From Bifidobacterium subtile (GTDB lineage Bacteria > Actinomycetota > Actinomycetes > Actinomycetales > Bifidobacteriaceae), in the NCBI RefSeq assembly GCF_000741775.1, contig NZ_JGZR01000001.1, forward strand, positions 167,469 to 231,468: a stretch of DNA of 64,000 nt, given 5' to 3'. Under the pieces are notes generated by a model. The model had not been told where the DNA came from. It searched no databases and saw only the letters and a list, made by a program, of their open reading frames with translations. This document shows, in pieces, positions 8,600 through 18,210 of the stretch. Position 1 is the first letter of the stretch. Every line of letters begins with the position of its first letter. The position numbers and the translations under genes are program-made.

Positions 8600-9442
8600 A
8601 TGGAACAGCGAACTTATAATCATCTTGGTGAGCCGATCGCGCGGGATTCCTCGCGGGCGAGCGAGCGGGACGATTCGCAGGCGCTCGACCGCAGGTCGGC
8701 TGCGGATGCAAACGAATCGAGCAATCCGTCGAATGCGCAGGCAGGCGGGCCAATAGACTCGCAGGCAGCGGCCTTCGACGGCGAATCGCTGTCCGACCCG
8801 CGCGAGGCGCTCAGACTCATCGAGCATCAAAGCCGGCGCGTGGGTCGTATGTTCAATGTGTTTCATTGGAAATTCTGCTTGGTGTGGGGCTTGTCATGGC
8901 TTATCGGGTACGGCGTGCTCGGGTTCTCGACCAGGGCTGCGGGCGGAGTGACGCCCGGCTGGGCATGGGGCGTTGGCGCGGCTCTGCTGGTTGGCGCGGT
9001 TGCTATTTCCGTGATCGTAGGCTTGAGGGGCGTGTCGGGCTACAAATCATCGGCGCGGGCAGCTCGAGACGATTCCAGACGCGGCGCGATTTACGGCTGG
9101 ACATGGTCCCTCGGCTTCTTCTTCGGCATGGGCGGGCTCGGCTCGTTCGTGAATCGCTTTGCGCTTCCCGACGACGCATCTTCGATCCTCTTCAATATGG
9201 TCGCGATTCTGCTCGTCGGCGTGCTGTACATGGCAGGCGGCGCACTGTGGGGCGACTTGTCGCAGCTGATAGTCGGCGTGTGGATGATTGTGATCGTCTT
9301 CGTGCTGCCTATGCTCGATGTCGTCACGGGTTTCTTCATCATGGCCTTCCTCGGCGGCGGGGCCATGCTGCTGATGGCGCTCTGGGCGGTAACGCTGGGC
9401 AATCGCAATGCGGCCTTCGCCGCATTGATGGGCGGGCGGTGA
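8600..9442 (+). CDS. Multi-pass membrane protein of unknown function
   Basis: The 280-aa protein has a polar, Ser/Ala/Asp-rich N-terminal 80 residues, then about six hydrophobic helices starting at FCLVWGLSWLIGYGVLGF. I chose the ATG at 8600, with AGAGGTGG upstream, over a GTG 9 nt earlier. The winged-helix regulator starts 4 nt after its stop, so the two form an operon behind a strong AT-rich promoter. I do not recognise a family. A transporter or stress-linked membrane protein controlled by the partner regulator is possible. Confidence 0.8.
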   Translation: MEQRTYNHLGEPIARDSSRASERDDSQALDRRSAADANESSNPSNAQAGGPIDSQAAAFDGESLSDPREALRLIEHQSRRVGRMFNVFHWKFCLVWGLSWLIGYGVLGFSTRAAGGVTPGWAWGVGAALLVGAVAISVIVGLRGVSGYKSSARAARDDSRRGAIYGWTWSLGFFFGMGGLGSFVNRFALPDDASSILFNMVAILLVGVLYMAGGALWGDLSQLIVGVWMIVIVFVLPMLDVVTGFFIMAFLGGGAMLLMALWAVTLGNRNAAFAALMGGR

Positions 9443-9446
9443 GCGT

Positions 9447-9752
9447 ATGGAGGACGAACTCGACCCGGTCATCCATGCCGCGTCCCGGTTGCGCATCATG
9501 ACGGCATTGGCTGCGATCGGCAAGGATTCCTCGCTGTCGTTCGCGAAGCTCTCCGAGCTGCTCGGCATGACCCCGGGCAATCTCTCGGTGCATCTGACCA
9601 AACTGGAAAAGGCCGGATATGTGGCGATCGAGAAAACCTTTGAAGGACGCAAGCCCGCTACATTCGTCGCCATGACAGTGCAGGGCCAAGAGGCCTTCGA
9701 CCGTTATCTCGCCGCGCTCAGGAAGCTGCTTGGCCCGGTCGGCAAAGGCTGA
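9447..9752 (+). CDS. Winged-helix transcriptional regulator (MarR/ArsR-like, transcriptional regulator family)
   Basis: The 101-aa protein is nearly all one winged helix: ASRLRIMTALAAIG, then LSFAKLSELLGMTPGNLSVHLTKLEKAGYVAIEKTFEGRKPATFVAMT (recognition helix and wing). It resembles the single-domain winged-helix DNA-binding proteins found beside actinobacterial membrane proteins. It is co-transcribed with the membrane gene at 8600 and probably represses that promoter (inference). A hairpin with a 10-bp stem follows at 9769-9798. Confidence 0.85.
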   Translation: MEDELDPVIHAASRLRIMTALAAIGKDSSLSFAKLSELLGMTPGNLSVHLTKLEKAGYVAIEKTFEGRKPATFVAMTVQGQEAFDRYLAALRKLLGPVGKG

Positions 9753-9768
9753 GACCGCGGCTGCGAAC

Positions 9769-9798
9769 AGCCCGATGGGAGAAGCATTCCATCGGGCT
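9769..9798 (+). terminator. Probable terminator after the regulator gene
   Basis: AGCCCGATGG (9769-9778) pairs with CCATCGGGCT (9789-9798) over a 10-nt loop. The following sequence TGCCGTTGCG has only a weak T-run. The remaining sequence up to the spxB start at 10067 contains no gene. It has an inverted pair TCACA-N16-TGTGA near 9835-9860 of unknown meaning. Confidence 0.55.
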
Positions 9799-10066
9799 TG
9801 CCGTTGCGTGAAGCCAAGGAATATAAGCTATGTCACAGTGCAATGAAGCCAGTGTGATGAAGGTCATAGGAAACCTCGGAGCATGCCTTGGCTGAAATGG
9901 TAATCTGGCAGTAAACGTGTCGCACGACCTCTGCCGCAGCGAACGCAAAGGCGAGTCGGCGGTCTTAGGACAATGAAGTAGGCCAATTTGGCGGCCGCGC
10001 ACACGGGCAAAAGATACTGCTAACCGGCTATCCGCAGCCTGCAGGGTTGCAACGCAAAGGAGACTC

Positions 10067-11914
10067 ATGGCAAAGAACGTCATTCAGTTCGGTTTCGACG
10101 CCAAAACCGCGAACCAGCACGAAGAGGGGACCATCAAGGCCGGCGTCGCCACAGTCAAGGTCCTCGAATCCTGGGGAGTCAAGCACATCTTCGGCATTCC
10201 CGGCGGCTCGATCAACTCGCTGATGGATGCGCTCTACGTCGAGCGCGACAACATCTACTACGTCCAGGTGCGCCACGAGGAAGTCGGTGCGCTGGCCGCC
10301 TCCATGCATGCCAAGTACACCGGCCACATCGGCGTGTGCTTCGGCTCGGCGGGTCCTGGCGGCACGCATACCCTGCAGGGGCTGTATGATGCGCGTGAAG
10401 AGCATGTGCCGCTGCTCGCGCTCATCGGCCAGTTTGGCACTGCCGGGCTCAACTGGGACACCTTCCAGGAGATGAACGAGAACCCGATCTACGCTGATGT
10501 CGCCATATACAACCGGCAGGTCTCCACCGCCGAGCAGATGCCGCACGTCATCGACGAGGCGATTCGCCAGGCCTACGCCAAGAACGGCGTCGCCGTCGTG
10601 CAGATCCCGGTCGATCTCGGCTGGGTAGACATCCCGCAGGACGGCTGGTATTCCGCAGCTCATGCATATCGCCGCTACCCGAACCCGCAGCTCAACGCCG
10701 AAGACATCGACGCCGCCGTCGAGCTGCTGAACCAGGCCGAGCGCCCGGTCATCTTCGCCGGCATCGGCACGCGCGGCAATGGGCAGGCGGTGATCGATCT
10801 GAGCCGCAAGATCAAAGCTCCGCTGGCCAACACCGGCATCAGCTTCGACAACTTCCCTTCGGACTATGAGGCGCTGCTCGGCAGCCCGAACCGCGTCTCC
10901 ACCAAGCCGTCGGTCGAATGCTTCCCCGAGGCCGATACGGTGCTGTTCGTCGGCAGCAACTACCCCTTCGCCGAGGTGTCCAAGGTCTTCAAGAACGTCA
11001 AGAAGTTCATCCAGATCGATATCGATCCTTCCAAGCTGGGCAAGCGCCACAATGCCGATGTCGCCATATTGGGAGACGCGGGCGACGCGCTGCGTGCGAT
11101 CTGCGAGAAGGTCGATGAGAAGGAAAGCACCGGCTGGTGGCGCGCGAATCTTGCGAATGTCGCCAATTGGCGCGAGTACGTCACCAAGCTGGAGAAGAAG
11201 ACCGAAGGCGACTTGCAGCTCTATCAGGTCTACGACGCCATCAACCAGGTGGCCGACGAGGACGCGATCTTCTCGATCGACGTCGGCGACGTTACGCAGA
11301 CCTCCATCCGCCATCTGCACATGAATCCCAAGCAGATGTGGCGCACCTCCTCGCTTTTCGCCACGATGGGCATCGGCATCCCCGGCGCGATCTCCGCCAA
11401 GCTCGACTTCCCCGACCGCCAGGTGTGGAACCTCGCGGGCGACGGCGGCTTCAACATGACCATGCAGGATCTCGCGACCGCCGTGCAGTACGAGCTGCCG
11501 ACGCTTCATGTGGTCTTCAGCAACCAGCAGTTCGGCTTCATCAAGGACGAGCAGGAGGACACCAACCTCGGCTACCTCGGCGTGCATTTCATGGACATCG
11601 ACTATGCCAAGCTCGCCGAGGCGATGGGTGCCGTAGGCCACACGGTCACCGAGATCAGCCAGGTGCATGACGTGTTCGCCCAGGCCGTGCAAGAGGTACG
11701 CGAAGGCAAGGTCGTCGTCATCGATGCCAAGATCAGCAACGAGCGCCCGCTGCCGGCCGAAATGCTCGAGCTTGAGCCGCGCCTGTACTCGGCTGAGCAG
11801 ATCGACGCGTTCAAGAAGCGCTACGAGGCTCACGACCTGAAGCCGCTGAGCTACTTCCTTGAGCAGGAAGGTCTCGAAGCCCGCATCGAAACCGTCGAAC
11901 AGGGCGGGTTCTGA
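10067..11914 (+). CDS. spxB: SpxB-type pyruvate oxidase (thiamine diphosphate enzyme)
   Basis: The 615-aa product has the full acetolactate synthase-like fold. The cofactor-activating Glu is in RHEE (residues 70-72), and the TPP/Mg motif GDGGFNMTMQ starts at residue 458 and ends with FSNQQ. The GFIKDEQEDTN segment is characteristic of lactic-acid-bacterial pyruvate oxidases. The reaction is pyruvate + phosphate + O2 to acetyl phosphate + CO2 + H2O2. AGGAG precedes the ATG. It is monocistronic, with a strong terminator behind it. Another TPP-dependent oxidase or decarboxylase activity cannot be excluded from sequence alone. Confidence 0.88.
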   Translation: MAKNVIQFGFDAKTANQHEEGTIKAGVATVKVLESWGVKHIFGIPGGSINSLMDALYVERDNIYYVQVRHEEVGALAASMHAKYTGHIGVCFGSAGPGGTHTLQGLYDAREEHVPLLALIGQFGTAGLNWDTFQEMNENPIYADVAIYNRQVSTAEQMPHVIDEAIRQAYAKNGVAVVQIPVDLGWVDIPQDGWYSAAHAYRRYPNPQLNAEDIDAAVELLNQAERPVIFAGIGTRGNGQAVIDLSRKIKAPLANTGISFDNFPSDYEALLGSPNRVSTKPSVECFPEADTVLFVGSNYPFAEVSKVFKNVKKFIQIDIDPSKLGKRHNADVAILGDAGDALRAICEKVDEKESTGWWRANLANVANWREYVTKLEKKTEGDLQLYQVYDAINQVADEDAIFSIDVGDVTQTSIRHLHMNPKQMWRTSSLFATMGIGIPGAISAKLDFPDRQVWNLAGDGGFNMTMQDLATAVQYELPTLHVVFSNQQFGFIKDEQEDTNLGYLGVHFMDIDYAKLAEAMGAVGHTVTEISQVHDVFAQAVQEVREGKVVVIDAKISNERPLPAEMLELEPRLYSAEQIDAFKKRYEAHDLKPLSYFLEQEGLEARIETVEQGGF

Positions 11915-11940
11915 TCTTGAGCAGACTCGGTGCATGACGA

Positions 11941-11976
11941 GGTGCCTGCGGTCCGCATGACCGCAGGCACCTTTTG
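11941..11976 (+). terminator. Rho-independent terminator of spxB
   Basis: A perfect 12-bp stem (11941-11952 with 11960-11971), a 7-nt loop and TTTTG. Confidence 0.85.
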
Positions 11977-11998
11977 CGTTTCCGCGGACATACCGCCG

Positions 11999-13846
11999 TT
12001 ACGCCAGACTCCATGTGGAACCTTGCGGCCCGTCTTCGATGGCGATGCCGGCGGCGTTCAGGGCGTCTCGTATCGCATCGGCCTTGGCGAAATCCTTGGC
12101 CTTGCGGGCTTGGGCGCGGGCGTCGAGCCGTTCGGCGATCAAGGCGTCCAGAACATTGTGCTCGGATGCCCCGGTACCGGTGGAGGCTGAACCGCTGCCT
12201 GCACCACCGGCCCACGGCTCGGCCAGCGGGTCGAGGCCGAGTGTGTCGAGCATAGCGCGTACCGAAAGCAGCGTGTCCCGCAGCAGGTCTTCGGTTGCGG
12301 GACCAGTCGCAGGCTCCGTGCCCGCAATGATTGGAGTGCCCGCAGCAGTCTCGATGTGGCGGCCATGTGCTTCGCCCTTCCCCGCGAACTGTGCGCCTCC
12401 GGTCGTATCGGCCACTGCATTACCGGTGGCGGCAGTATGGGCAGCCTGACCGGCGTCACTGTTGACGGAATGCGCCGCAGAATCCTTCGCAGCGCCACCC
12501 TTCGCAGCGCCGGCCGCCAACTTCGCCAGCAGCGTGTTGCCGCTGCGGATCGCGGTGAAGATCGCGGCGGTCGCGCCGGAGACGTTGACGTCGTCATTCA
12601 TGGCTTCCACGAACTCGAATGGCAGCCAGTCAGCCGAAACGGCCGTGACCTCTTCTCGCGAGGGCTGCCCGCCGAAGTCAGCCAGAGCGGCGCCGGCCCG
12701 TTCGATGAAGTTGCTGATGCGTTCGTAAGCGGAGCGAGCTTCGGCAAGCGTCTGATCCGACCACTCGAGCATCGAGCGGTACTGCACGGAGCCCAACGCG
12801 TACCGCACGACCCAGGGCGAATCCTGCACCAGCACGGCCGGCACCGACAGACCGTTGCCGAGGGACTTCGACATCTTCTCGCCCTTGGCGGTCACCCACG
12901 CCGAATGCATCCAGCGATTCGCCGAGCGCCATCCGGCTGCCTTGGTCTGCGCCATTTCGTTCTCGTGATGGGGGAAGCGCAGGTCCAGCCCGCCGCCGTG
13001 GATGTCGAACATGTCGCCCAGGTACCGATGGCTCATCGCGGAGCATTCGATATGCCAGCCGGGCCGGCCGGTGCCGAACGGCGTCGACCAGCGTGCGGTC
13101 TGCGGGTCGCTGGGTTTCGGCGCCTTCCACAGCGCGAAATCGCGCACGTCATGCTTGTCGGGGGAGGCGTCGGCCGGGTCGACGGGATTGTATTTGTCGT
13201 CGCCCGCCGAGTCCACGCTCGGCCCCATGCGGTCGGCGACCGCAGCGGCTTCGTCAACCTCGGCGGCAGCGCTCGCTCCCGCACTGCCGGACTGCTTTTG
13301 ATGCGTCAGCTCGCCGTACTGCGGCCAGCTGACCACGTCGAAGTACACGTTGCCGGTCGGTTTGCCCTGCTCGTCACGCACGATGTAGCCGTGCCCGTTG
13401 TCGATGATGCGCCCGATCAGTTCGACCATATCGCTGACATGCCCGGTGGCCCGCGGCTCGACCGTAGGCGGCAGCACGCCGAGCTCGTCATAGGCCTGCG
13501 TGAACTCGCGCTCGTAGAAATACGCCCGCTCCCACCACTGCTGGCCGGCGGCGGCAGCCTTGTCAAGGATCTTGTCGTCGATATCGGTCACATTGCGCAC
13601 GAACGTGACCTGGTAGCCCAGCCGCAGCAGCCAGCGGCGCACGATGTCGAAGGCGACCGCCGCGCGGATATGACCGATATGCGGCGAGCTCTGCACGGTC
13701 GCCCCGCACACGTAGATGCCGACCTTGCCGGGCACGATGGGCGTGAAACGCGAAACCGCGTGCGAAGCGGTGTCGTAGAGCCGCAGCTTGGCGGCCGCAT
13801 GGGCCTGCAAACTGTTGGAATCGAGCGGTTTTTCGGCATCTGTCAT
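11999..13846 (-). CDS. cysS: Cysteinyl-tRNA synthetase
   Basis: The 615-aa class I synthetase charges tRNA-Cys. The zinc-binding Cys in YVCGAT (residue 47), HIGH (56-59), the HHENE-containing zinc region and KMSKS (324-328) are all present. The start at [11 protein letters not shown] was chosen because the open frame beyond it is not conserved. TAATAC lies 10 nt before this ATG, so the message may be leaderless. The protein is much longer than the usual 460 aa: one acidic/Ala-rich insertion lies near residue 190-215, and a second, Ala/Gly/Thr-rich one (about 440-540) precedes the C-terminal anticodon-binding end. Confidence 0.96.
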   Translation of the reverse strand: MTDAEKPLDSNSLQAHAAAKLRLYDTASHAVSRFTPIVPGKVGIYVCGATVQSSPHIGHIRAAVAFDIVRRWLLRLGYQVTFVRNVTDIDDKILDKAAAAGQQWWERAYFYEREFTQAYDELGVLPPTVEPRATGHVSDMVELIGRIIDNGHGYIVRDEQGKPTGNVYFDVVSWPQYGELTHQKQSGSAGASAAAEVDEAAAVADRMGPSVDSAGDDKYNPVDPADASPDKHDVRDFALWKAPKPSDPQTARWSTPFGTGRPGWHIECSAMSHRYLGDMFDIHGGGLDLRFPHHENEMAQTKAAGWRSANRWMHSAWVTAKGEKMSKSLGNGLSVPAVLVQDSPWVVRYALGSVQYRSMLEWSDQTLAEARSAYERISNFIERAGAALADFGGQPSREEVTAVSADWLPFEFVEAMNDDVNVSGATAAIFTAIRSGNTLLAKLAAGAAKGGAAKDSAAHSVNSDAGQAAHTAATGNAVADTTGGAQFAGKGEAHGRHIETAAGTPIIAGTEPATGPATEDLLRDTLLSVRAMLDTLGLDPLAEPWAGGAGSGSASTGTGASEHNVLDALIAERLDARAQARKAKDFAKADAIRDALNAAGIAIEDGPQGSTWSLA

Positions 13847-13935
13847 ACCTATGAGGGTATTAGCGTTCCGCGACAACATGCGGGCGATAACGCGGGCAGA
13901 CAACGCCGTGTGTGCGTTCTTTACAGGGGCAATGC

Positions 13936-13951
13936 CACAATAGAGGGTATG
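13936..13951 (+). promoter_or_regulatory. -10 element placing transcription start at the start codon (leaderless)
   Basis: CACAAT (13936-13941) is followed after 7 nt (AGAGGGT) by the ATG. The same arrangement, GACAAT + GGAGGGC + ATG, precedes the gene at 42151. With the usual 6-8 nt from -10 to +1, transcription would begin at or next to the A of the start codon. Confidence 0.5.
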
Positions 13952-14671
13952 ACTTCACCGAAAGTGCTTATCGTGCAGCATGTCCCGTGGGAGAAACCAG
14001 GCCGTATTCTCGATAATCTTGAGGATCTGAATCTGCCGACGCTGACCATGAACATCGCCAAGCACAAGAAGGCAGAGCTGCCCGACTTCGGCGATCTTGC
14101 GGGGCTGGTGATCATGGGAGGGCCCATGGGCGCTACGGATTACGACCGATACCCAGGGCTGAAGAACGAGGCGAAGCTTGTGCGCGCGGCGATTGGCGTA
14201 GGCAAGCCGGTGCTCGGCATATGCCTGGGCCATCAGATCATCGCCACCGCGCTGGGCGCGAAGCTGAGCACGAACGACAAGTCGGAGATCGGATTCGCGC
14301 CGATCAAAAGCGTCGCCAAGCACGACTACTTCTCGATGTGGAGCAAGCAGCTCGACGTGCTGCACTGGCATCAGGACGTGGTGGAGGTGCCGGAAGGAGG
14401 CCAGCTGCTGGCGAAGTCGCCGGGCACGCCCAATCAGGCCTTCCGATTCGGCTCGGCGCTAGGGCTGCAATTCCATCTCGAAGTCAGCCGCCCGCTGCTG
14501 GAGGAATGGCTGAGCGAACCCACTATGACGAAGGGCTTGAAAAAGACGCATATCGCAAAGTTGCGCGATGATTTCGATGCATACAATTCTCAGCTGCAGC
14601 CGCTCGCCGATCAGGTTTTCGCCAGTTTTGCCGCCCGCTGCAACACATACGCCCGCACGCTGACAGCGTAA
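13949..14671 (+). CDS. Class I glutamine amidotransferase (GuaA-like)
   Basis: The 240-aa protein is a stand-alone GATase1 domain. It has the nucleophile Cys in GICLGHQ, the oxyanion-region GGPMG, and the His-Glu pair in LQFHLEVS. It resembles GMP synthase (glutamine-hydrolysing)-like amidotransferases without a synthetase domain. The acceptor substrate is unknown. The gene diverges from cysS and ends in a region with an ATGCCGG-CGT-CCGGCAT hairpin (14696-14712). A longer open frame upstream is antisense to cysS and was not used. Confidence 0.88.
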   Translation: MTSPKVLIVQHVPWEKPGRILDNLEDLNLPTLTMNIAKHKKAELPDFGDLAGLVIMGGPMGATDYDRYPGLKNEAKLVRAAIGVGKPVLGICLGHQIIATALGAKLSTNDKSEIGFAPIKSVAKHDYFSMWSKQLDVLHWHQDVVEVPEGGQLLAKSPGTPNQAFRFGSALGLQFHLEVSRPLLEEWLSEPTMTKGLKKTHIAKLRDDFDAYNSQLQPLADQVFASFAARCNTYARTLTA

Positions 14672-14909
14672 GTCATAAGAAGGCAACGATGAACGATGCC
14701 GGCGTCCGGCATGATGTGATATTCGCGCAGCACCTGCGGCTGTCGCATGGTGCGAACCTCTGATATGCCGCCATTCCCGGCGTTTCTGAAATTTCGCATT
14801 GCGATATTGGCGTCGCGTATGTGCCCATGCCGGTGCGCTCGTCAGTGGCGCAGGCGGGGATCGTGCATCGGCCGCGGTGCCTAGGGCTGGCGGTATAGTA
14901 AAAACTCTT

Positions 14910-17174
14910 ATGCCTACGTATGACTTGGGATTAGAGCACGTTTCGCTCAGCTTCGCCACCAAAACCGTATTCACCGACGTGACGCAGGGCGTATTCGAAG
15001 GGGATCGCATCGGCATCGTCGGCCGCAACGGCGACGGCAAATCCACGCTGCTGCGCCTGCTGGACGGCGATCAGGAGCCGGATTCCGGGCGCGTCACCCG
15101 GCGCAACGGACTGACCTTCGGCATGCTTGACCAGCGCGACCCGCTCGATGACAACGCCACGCTGCGCCAGGCCGCGCTTGAGGGACGAGAAGACTACGAA
15201 TGGGCGGCCGACTCGCGCTCGCGCGAGATCGTTGAGGCGCTGCTGGGGGGCCTAAGCCTCGAAACGACGATCGGCTCGTTGTCAGGCGGCCAACGGCGCC
15301 GCGCCGACTTGGCCCGGCTGCTGCTGCGCGACTGGGATATCCTGGCGCTTGACGAGCCGACGAATCATTTGGATGTGGTGACGATCCACTGGCTCGCCGA
15401 GCATCTGCGCCAGCGCTGGTCCGCAGGGCAGGGCGCACTGCTGCTGGTGACGCATGACCGCTGGTTCCTCGATGAGGTGTGCGAATCCATGTGGGAGGTG
15501 CATGACGGCGTCATCGATCCGTTCGAGGGAGGCTACAGCGCCTACATGCTGCAGCGCGTCGAGCGCGACAGGCAGGCCGGGGTGCGCGAGGAGCGCCGGC
15601 GCAATCTGGCGCGCAAGGAGCTCGCGTGGCTCTCCCGCGGCGCCCGCGCCCGCGCCACGAAGCAGAAGTTCCATGTGAAGCAGGCGAATGCGCTGATCTC
15701 CGACGTGCCGCCGCTGCGCAACACGTTGCAGCTCAGGCAGATGGCAACGTCTCGGCTGGGCAAACAGGTGGTGGATCTGCTCGATGTGACGCAGGTATTC
15801 CAGGATCGTGCGCAGGGAGGTGCGCTGCCCGGCGGCGACAGCGCCGCTCAGGCATTGGAAGTGGCGTCGGATGCGGCATCGGACGTGCTTTCAGGCGATT
15901 CTCCCGCGCAGATGGACATCGTGCCGGCTTTGTACGCGGAACCGGTGCTCAAGGGTTCTCTCGATCTGGATGTCGACGATGCCGACGATCCGCGTCTGGC
16001 GGATGCCGGGGTTGCGCTGGATGCCGTCGGCGCAGTGGCCGTCAATGGCGACGACAGCGCTCACCTCGACGTCAATGATGTCGTCGCGCGTAATGCTTCC
16101 GGCAGTGATGCCTCCGACAATGGTGATATCGCTTCCGCCGACTCGGATGCGACTTCGGCCGCGCACCGAGTGCATGTCAGCGGGCGCATGATTCTTGACG
16201 ACGTGACCTGGCTGATCGGCCCGGGCGACCGCTTCGGCATCGTGGGGGCGAATGGCGCGGGCAAATCGACGCTGCTGCGCATCATCGACGGCACACTGAC
16301 CCCGACCGCCGGGCGGGTGAACATCGGCAAGACCGTGAAGTTCGCGGTGCTCTCGCAGCGTCTGGACGAGTTGGAGAAGCTCAACGCCTACAAGGTCAAG
16401 GAAGTGCTCAGCCGTTACAAGCCCAGCTACATCGTCGATGGCAAGGAAGTCACGCCGGCGCAGCTCATGGAGCGCCTCGGCTTCGAATCGGCGCAGCTCA
16501 TGACCCCGATCGGCGATCTGTCGGGCGGCCAGAAGCGGCGCATGCAGCTGCTGCTGGTCCTGCTTGACGAGCCGAATGTGCTCATCATGGATGAGCCGGG
16601 CAACGACTTGGACACCGACATGCTCGCCGTGATGGAGGACCTGCTCGACACCTGGCCGGGCACGCTCATCGTGGTTTCGCACGATCGCTACCTGCTCGAG
16701 CGCGTCACCGACCAGCAGTTCGCGCTTATCGGCGGCAAGGTGCGCCATCTGCCCGGCGGCGTGGACGATTATCTTGCGATGATCGAGGCGGCGCAGTCGG
16801 GCGGTGGCGCGATCTCTCCAAAGCCTTCAAAGCAGTCGGATTCCGCAGGTTCCGGCACGGCTGGCTCTGACGGTGGTGCTGTCAGCGGTGGTGTCATGGC
16901 TGGCAACAGCGAAAAAGCGGAGTCTGATGGCACGGAGAACGATGACAAGCTCACCGGCAAGGCCTTCCATGACGCGACCAAACGCATCTCGGCCATCGAG
17001 CGGCGGCTGGCCAAGCTCGAAGAGGGTAAAGCCGACATCGAAAGCCTTATGGCCGCGCATGACCCCAACGATTTCCAAGGACTCAATGCGCTCAATCAGG
17101 AATTGAACGGCGTGCAGGACGAGACCGAGGCATTGGAAGCCGAATGGATGGAGCTTTCCGAGCAGGTCGAGTAG
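14910..17174 (+). CDS. ABC-F family ATPase
   Basis: The 754-aa protein has two ABC domains and no membrane segment. Domain 1 has Walker A GRNGDGKST (38-46), LSGGQRRR and DEPTNHLD. Domain 2 has Walker A GANGAGKST (about 446), LSGGQKRR and MDEPGNDLD, where EPGND replaces the usual EPTN. ABC-F proteins act on the ribosome, in translation control or antibiotic protection. A long acidic Ala/Asp/Ser-rich insertion (about 305-420) separates the domains, and a coiled coil ends the protein. TATAGT sits 10 nt before the ATG, so the message is nearly leaderless. Which ABC-F subgroup it belongs to is not clear. Confidence 0.92.
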   Translation: MPTYDLGLEHVSLSFATKTVFTDVTQGVFEGDRIGIVGRNGDGKSTLLRLLDGDQEPDSGRVTRRNGLTFGMLDQRDPLDDNATLRQAALEGREDYEWAADSRSREIVEALLGGLSLETTIGSLSGGQRRRADLARLLLRDWDILALDEPTNHLDVVTIHWLAEHLRQRWSAGQGALLLVTHDRWFLDEVCESMWEVHDGVIDPFEGGYSAYMLQRVERDRQAGVREERRRNLARKELAWLSRGARARATKQKFHVKQANALISDVPPLRNTLQLRQMATSRLGKQVVDLLDVTQVFQDRAQGGALPGGDSAAQALEVASDAASDVLSGDSPAQMDIVPALYAEPVLKGSLDLDVDDADDPRLADAGVALDAVGAVAVNGDDSAHLDVNDVVARNASGSDASDNGDIASADSDATSAAHRVHVSGRMILDDVTWLIGPGDRFGIVGANGAGKSTLLRIIDGTLTPTAGRVNIGKTVKFAVLSQRLDELEKLNAYKVKEVLSRYKPSYIVDGKEVTPAQLMERLGFESAQLMTPIGDLSGGQKRRMQLLLVLLDEPNVLIMDEPGNDLDTDMLAVMEDLLDTWPGTLIVVSHDRYLLERVTDQQFALIGGKVRHLPGGVDDYLAMIEAAQSGGGAISPKPSKQSDSAGSGTAGSDGGAVSGGVMAGNSEKAESDGTENDDKLTGKAFHDATKRISAIERRLAKLEEGKADIESLMAAHDPNDFQGLNALNQELNGVQDETEALEAEWMELSEQVE

Positions 17175-17200
17175 CGGGAGAAACCGCAACGTTCAGAAGG

Positions 17201-17226
17201 CCTCGGCAGGTTTTTGCCGGGGTCTT
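17201..17226 (+). terminator. Probable terminator after the ABC-F gene
   Basis: CCTCGGCA pairs with TGCCGGGG (one T-G wobble) around GGTTTT, followed by TCTTT. Confidence 0.6.
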
Positions 17227-17311
17227 TACTCTGGTGCGGTTGAAATAGGGCTGCTGTGCTCAAGATTCAGCTGTTGATACGCCCGGGTGAGTTGGGCCCA
17301 TACGCATTCAG

Positions 17312-17737
17312 CTATTCACATTCCCAAGGATTGATCAATGCCACGCCGGTGCCTTCGAAGTCCTTGACATTGCGTGTGGCAACAGCTGCGCCATGAGCGC
17401 GAGCGATAGCGGCAATCATCGCGTCCTGTGCGCCGATGGGTCGGCCGACCTGCCGTCGTTCAGCGACGATGGCCGCATAATGTGGCGCGGTTTCCCGGCT
17501 GAACGGCAGGATTCGTTGTTCGTAAACTCGAAGAAAAGACTGTACGGCGGCAGACAGCGCGTTTCGTTTTCGTCCGGCGGGCTGAAGGGCGAGTCCGTAC
17601 AGTAGTTCTGCTGCATTGATTGCGGTGGTATGACAATTGTGGGGTGGCAGCGTGATGAACCAGTCAATGACATGTGAATTGCCTTTGCCTTCTTTGAGGA
17701 TTTCGCTCACTACGGTAGTGTCAAGGACGATCATCAT
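17312..17737 (-). CDS. vapC: PIN-domain ribonuclease toxin (VapC/FitB type)
   Basis: The 141-aa product has the PIN acidic residues: Asp in VLDTTVVSEILK near the N-terminus, Glu in INAAELLYG, and the C-terminal pair in IGAQDAMIAAIA and TRNVKDFEG. The protein is FitB-like, and such toxins cleave tRNA or other RNA. It overlaps the antitoxin gene by 17 bp, as expected for a tightly coupled toxin-antitoxin pair. Confidence 0.93.
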   Translation of the reverse strand: MMIVLDTTVVSEILKEGKGNSHVIDWFITLPPHNCHTTAINAAELLYGLALQPAGRKRNALSAAVQSFLRVYEQRILPFSRETAPHYAAIVAERRQVGRPIGAQDAMIAAIARAHGAAVATRNVKDFEGTGVALINPWECE

Positions 17738-18011
17738 CGTCTCCGAAATCGATGGGGCGAGGCTCGACGTCGTATGTGTTACGAGGAGGAACTAATTCCT
17801 CGTCCTCGTCAAGGCCATCGCCATCAAGCAAGCGCCACATCTCTTGAACGAGATCGGCATTCGATACGACATGATGTGTGATGTACTGGGCCGTGTATTC
17901 TTCCAAAACTGATCGCACTTCAGATTCCATGGATCGATTGTTGTCTTGGGCCGCCTGCTTGAGCACGGCTACGCATTCATCGGGTACTTTTCTCAGAGTC
18001 AGTGTTGCCAT
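17721..18011 (-). CDS. vapB: Antitoxin with ribbon-helix-helix N-terminus (VapB/FitA type)
   Basis: The 96-aa protein starts MATLTLRKVPDECVAVLKQAAQDNNRSMESEVRSVL, the pattern of FitA-type RHH antitoxins. The C-terminus is acidic (DEDEELVPP...FGDDDDRP) and probably binds the toxin. I chose the start at 18011, with an AAGAAGG ribosome-binding site. An open frame continues upstream through tandem repeats but is not conserved. The pair is likely autoregulated through the repeats at 18033-18104. Confidence 0.9.
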   Translation of the reverse strand: MATLTLRKVPDECVAVLKQAAQDNNRSMESEVRSVLEEYTAQYITHHVVSNADLVQEMWRLLDGDGLDEDEELVPPRNTYDVEPRPIDFGDDDDRP

Positions 18012-18032
18012 AATGTACCTTCTTGTTGCTGT

Positions 18033-18104
18033 CATAATGCTAGCATACAGTGCTGTCATTATGCAGGCATGCAGTGCTATTATCATGCAAGCATGCAGTG
18101 AGGC
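18033..18104. repeat. Three tandem 24-bp repeats upstream of the toxin-antitoxin operon
   Basis: Units run 18033-18056, 18057-18080 and 18081-18104. Each holds a small palindrome of the form ATGC-x-x-GCAT followed by GCAGTG (GCATACAGTG, GCATGCAGTG, GCATGCAGTG). They lie just before the antitoxin start, where RHH antitoxins bind, so they are candidate operators. Confidence 0.75.
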
Positions 18105-18149
18105 AGTCTCTGCTGACCGATTGAGGTAATTCCATTGGAATGATATTGC

Positions 18150-18195
18150 CAAGAAAATGAAGAGGGAATGCACACGGAGTGCATTCCCTCTTCAT
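18150..18195 (-). terminator. Terminator of ilvBN
   Basis: A perfect 17-bp stem (18179-18195 with 18157-18173) with a 5-nt loop is followed, on the minus strand, by TTTTCTTGG. Confidence 0.85.
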
Positions 18196-18210
18196 CGTTA
18201 TGCGGATCAG

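Noticed and set aside
10028..11935. Very long minus-strand open frame opposite spxB
   Set aside because: It is the antisense shadow of a high-GC gene: the plus strand encodes a complete pyruvate oxidase with a ribosome-binding site and terminator, and the antisense product has no domain.
12356..13948. Long N-terminal extension of the amidotransferase frame
   Set aside because: It runs antisense through cysS and is not conserved. The protein fold begins at [11 protein letters not shown] (13949).
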